Source: Sulfurimicrobium sp031426915
GTDB lineage: Bacteria > Pseudomonadota > Gammaproteobacteria > Burkholderiales > Sulfuricellaceae
Direction of reading: 5' to 3'
Length of the DNA stretch: 64,000 bases
Assembly (NCBI GenBank): GCA_031426915.1
Contig: JASJPB010000017.1
Location: 1 to 64,000 of the forward strand
The notes beneath the pieces are model-generated. The model was not told the DNA's origin, made no database searches, and saw nothing but the letters and a program-made list of their open reading frames with translations. A program made the position numbers and the translations under genes. Of this stretch, positions 63,173 through 64,000 are shown piece after piece. How positions within the stretch are numbered: the stretch's first letter is position 1; each line of letters begins with the position of its first letter.

Positions 63173-64000
63173 ATGAAACAGTTCACACTGGCATTACTGA
63201 TCGGCACCCTTTTCGCCCCTGTGGCCCAGGCAGCCAATCTGATAGAGATTTACCGTCAAGCCCAGGACAGGGACGCCACCATCGCCTCGGCCAAGGCCGC
63301 CTATCAGGCCGGCCAGGAAAAACTGCCGCAGGGTCGCGCACAATTGCTACCAAGCATCAACCTGAGCGCCGGCACCACCTGGAACGAGATGGACATCCAG
63401 TATCGCGGCACCACCACATTCCCTGGCGGACAGCGCAACTATAACGCCAGCGGCGCAACGCTGTCGCTGACCCAGCCCATCTACCGGCGGCAAAATTGGG
63501 CACAGTACGAGCAGGGTAAACTCCAGAGCGATCAGGCCGAAATGCAATATTCCGCGGCCCAGCAGGATCTGATCCTGCGCGTGGCGCAAGCTTATTTCGA
63601 CGTGTTGCTGGCCCAGGATGCCGCCACGCTTGCGAAAGCGCAAAAAATGGCGATTTCCGAACAGTTGGCACAGGCAAAAATGAACTTCGAAGTCGGCACC
63701 GTCACCATTACCGATACTCACGAAGCCCAATCCCGTTATGATCTTGCCAATGCAAGCGAGATCGCCGCACTCAATGATCTGGAGATCAAGCAACGGGCCC
63801 TGGAAAAAATCACTGGCAAGGAACCGGGCTCCCTGGCCCCGCTGGCAATCGAACTTCCGCTGCAATTGCCGCAACCGAGCGATATGGGCAAGTGGGTCGA
63901 AGCTGCGGAGCAAAACAATTTACTGGTGCAAATTCAGAAGATTGCGGGTGAAATCGCCAGCCAGGAAGTGGAGCGCAACCGTGGCGGCCATCAACCCACC
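63173..64000 (+). CDS. tolC: TolC-family outer membrane protein (cut by window end)
   Basis: Outer-membrane channel subunit of type I secretion or multidrug efflux. The visible 276 residues include a signal peptide ending near AQAAN, DLILRVAQAYFDVLLA and NFEVGTVTITDTHEAQSRYD, typical of the first TolC repeat, and a LPLQLPQP-like linker. Start ATG at 63173, 15 bases after the rhodanese gene. No efflux pump or membrane fusion gene is upstream; it may be encoded beyond the window. Confidence 0.93.
   Translation, partial: MKQFTLALLIGTLFAPVAQAANLIEIYRQAQDRDATIASAKAAYQAGQEKLPQGRAQLLPSINLSAGTTWNEMDIQYRGTTTFPGGQRNYNASGATLSLTQPIYRRQNWAQYEQGKLQSDQAEMQYSAAQQDLILRVAQAYFDVLLAQDAATLAKAQKMAISEQLAQAKMNFEVGTVTITDTHEAQSRYDLANASEIAALNDLEIKQRALEKITGKEPGSLAPLAIELPLQLPQPSDMGKWVEAAEQNNLLVQIQKIAGEIASQEVERNRGGHQPT

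Overview
The window reads as one contiguous stretch of a betaproteobacterial chromosome. Coding density is high and there is no sign of phage or plasmid. Two conserved Beta/Gamma gene orders are present (pilMNOPQ-aroKB and rpe-gph-trpE). It also carries System II cytochrome c maturation (ResB/CcsA), a family of small c-type cytochromes and a possible DsrS-like gene. Together these suggest a chemolithotroph of the Nitrosomonadales (Sulfuricella/Gallionella/Thiobacillus-like). That placement is an inference from gene content, not a search result.

Layout. 1-3.4 kb: 5' part of glnA with a sigma-54/NtrC control region, a CDF metal transporter and a periplasmic PhnD-type binding protein fused to a rhodanese. 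3.5-5 kb: aroE-mtgA. 5-13.2 kb (minus strand): lgt-rpe-lipoprotein-gph-trpE, then two DUF1566 genes, then trpGDC. A 22-codon ORF with three clustered Trp codons lies between gph and trpE and looks like a trp leader peptide. 13.2-17.4 kb: ilvD, a GspE/PilB-type ATPase and a monoheme cytochrome c. A 168-bp MITE-like inverted-repeat element follows at 17.5 kb. 17.7-22.4 kb: a complete branched-chain amino acid ABC transporter, livKHMGF. 22.4-31.3 kb (minus): a DUF1624 membrane protein, dgt, aroB, aroK and pilQPONM. 31.5-35.3 kb: penicillin-binding protein 1A, a small uncharacterised protein and a YcgR-like PilZ protein. 35.3-37.1 kb: hemB and engB.

37.2-42.5 kb is a respiratory block: diheme cytochrome c4, resB, ccsA and two more diheme cytochromes. 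42.4-49.6 kb (minus) holds a DsrS-like protein, a VWA/metallopeptidase-like protein and a MoxR ATPase, then hemL, thiE, thiD and an orphan PstS-like binding protein. 49.8-59.2 kb is the Pil-Chp chemosensory operon pilGHIJ-chpA, without pilK. 59.3-62.1 kb: uppP and thiC with an upstream TPP riboswitch. 62.2-64 kb: pcm, a single-domain rhodanese and the start of a TolC-family outer membrane protein that runs off the window.

Functionally the window combines type IV pilus assembly and its twitching control (pilMNOPQ, pilGHIJ-chpA, PilZ protein, possibly the GspE/PilB ATPase), aromatic and tryptophan synthesis (aroE, aroK, aroB, trpEGDC), cofactor synthesis (hemB, hemL, thiC, thiD, thiE), cell-wall assembly (mtgA, mrcA, uppP, lgt) and periplasmic electron transfer. 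The points most worth a second look are the candidate trp leader, the DUF1566 pair that splits the trp genes behind a C/G homopolymer, the PhnD-rhodanese fusion, the VWA-MoxR-DsrS-like trio and the MITE-like element. No rRNA, tRNA or CRISPR array was recognised.
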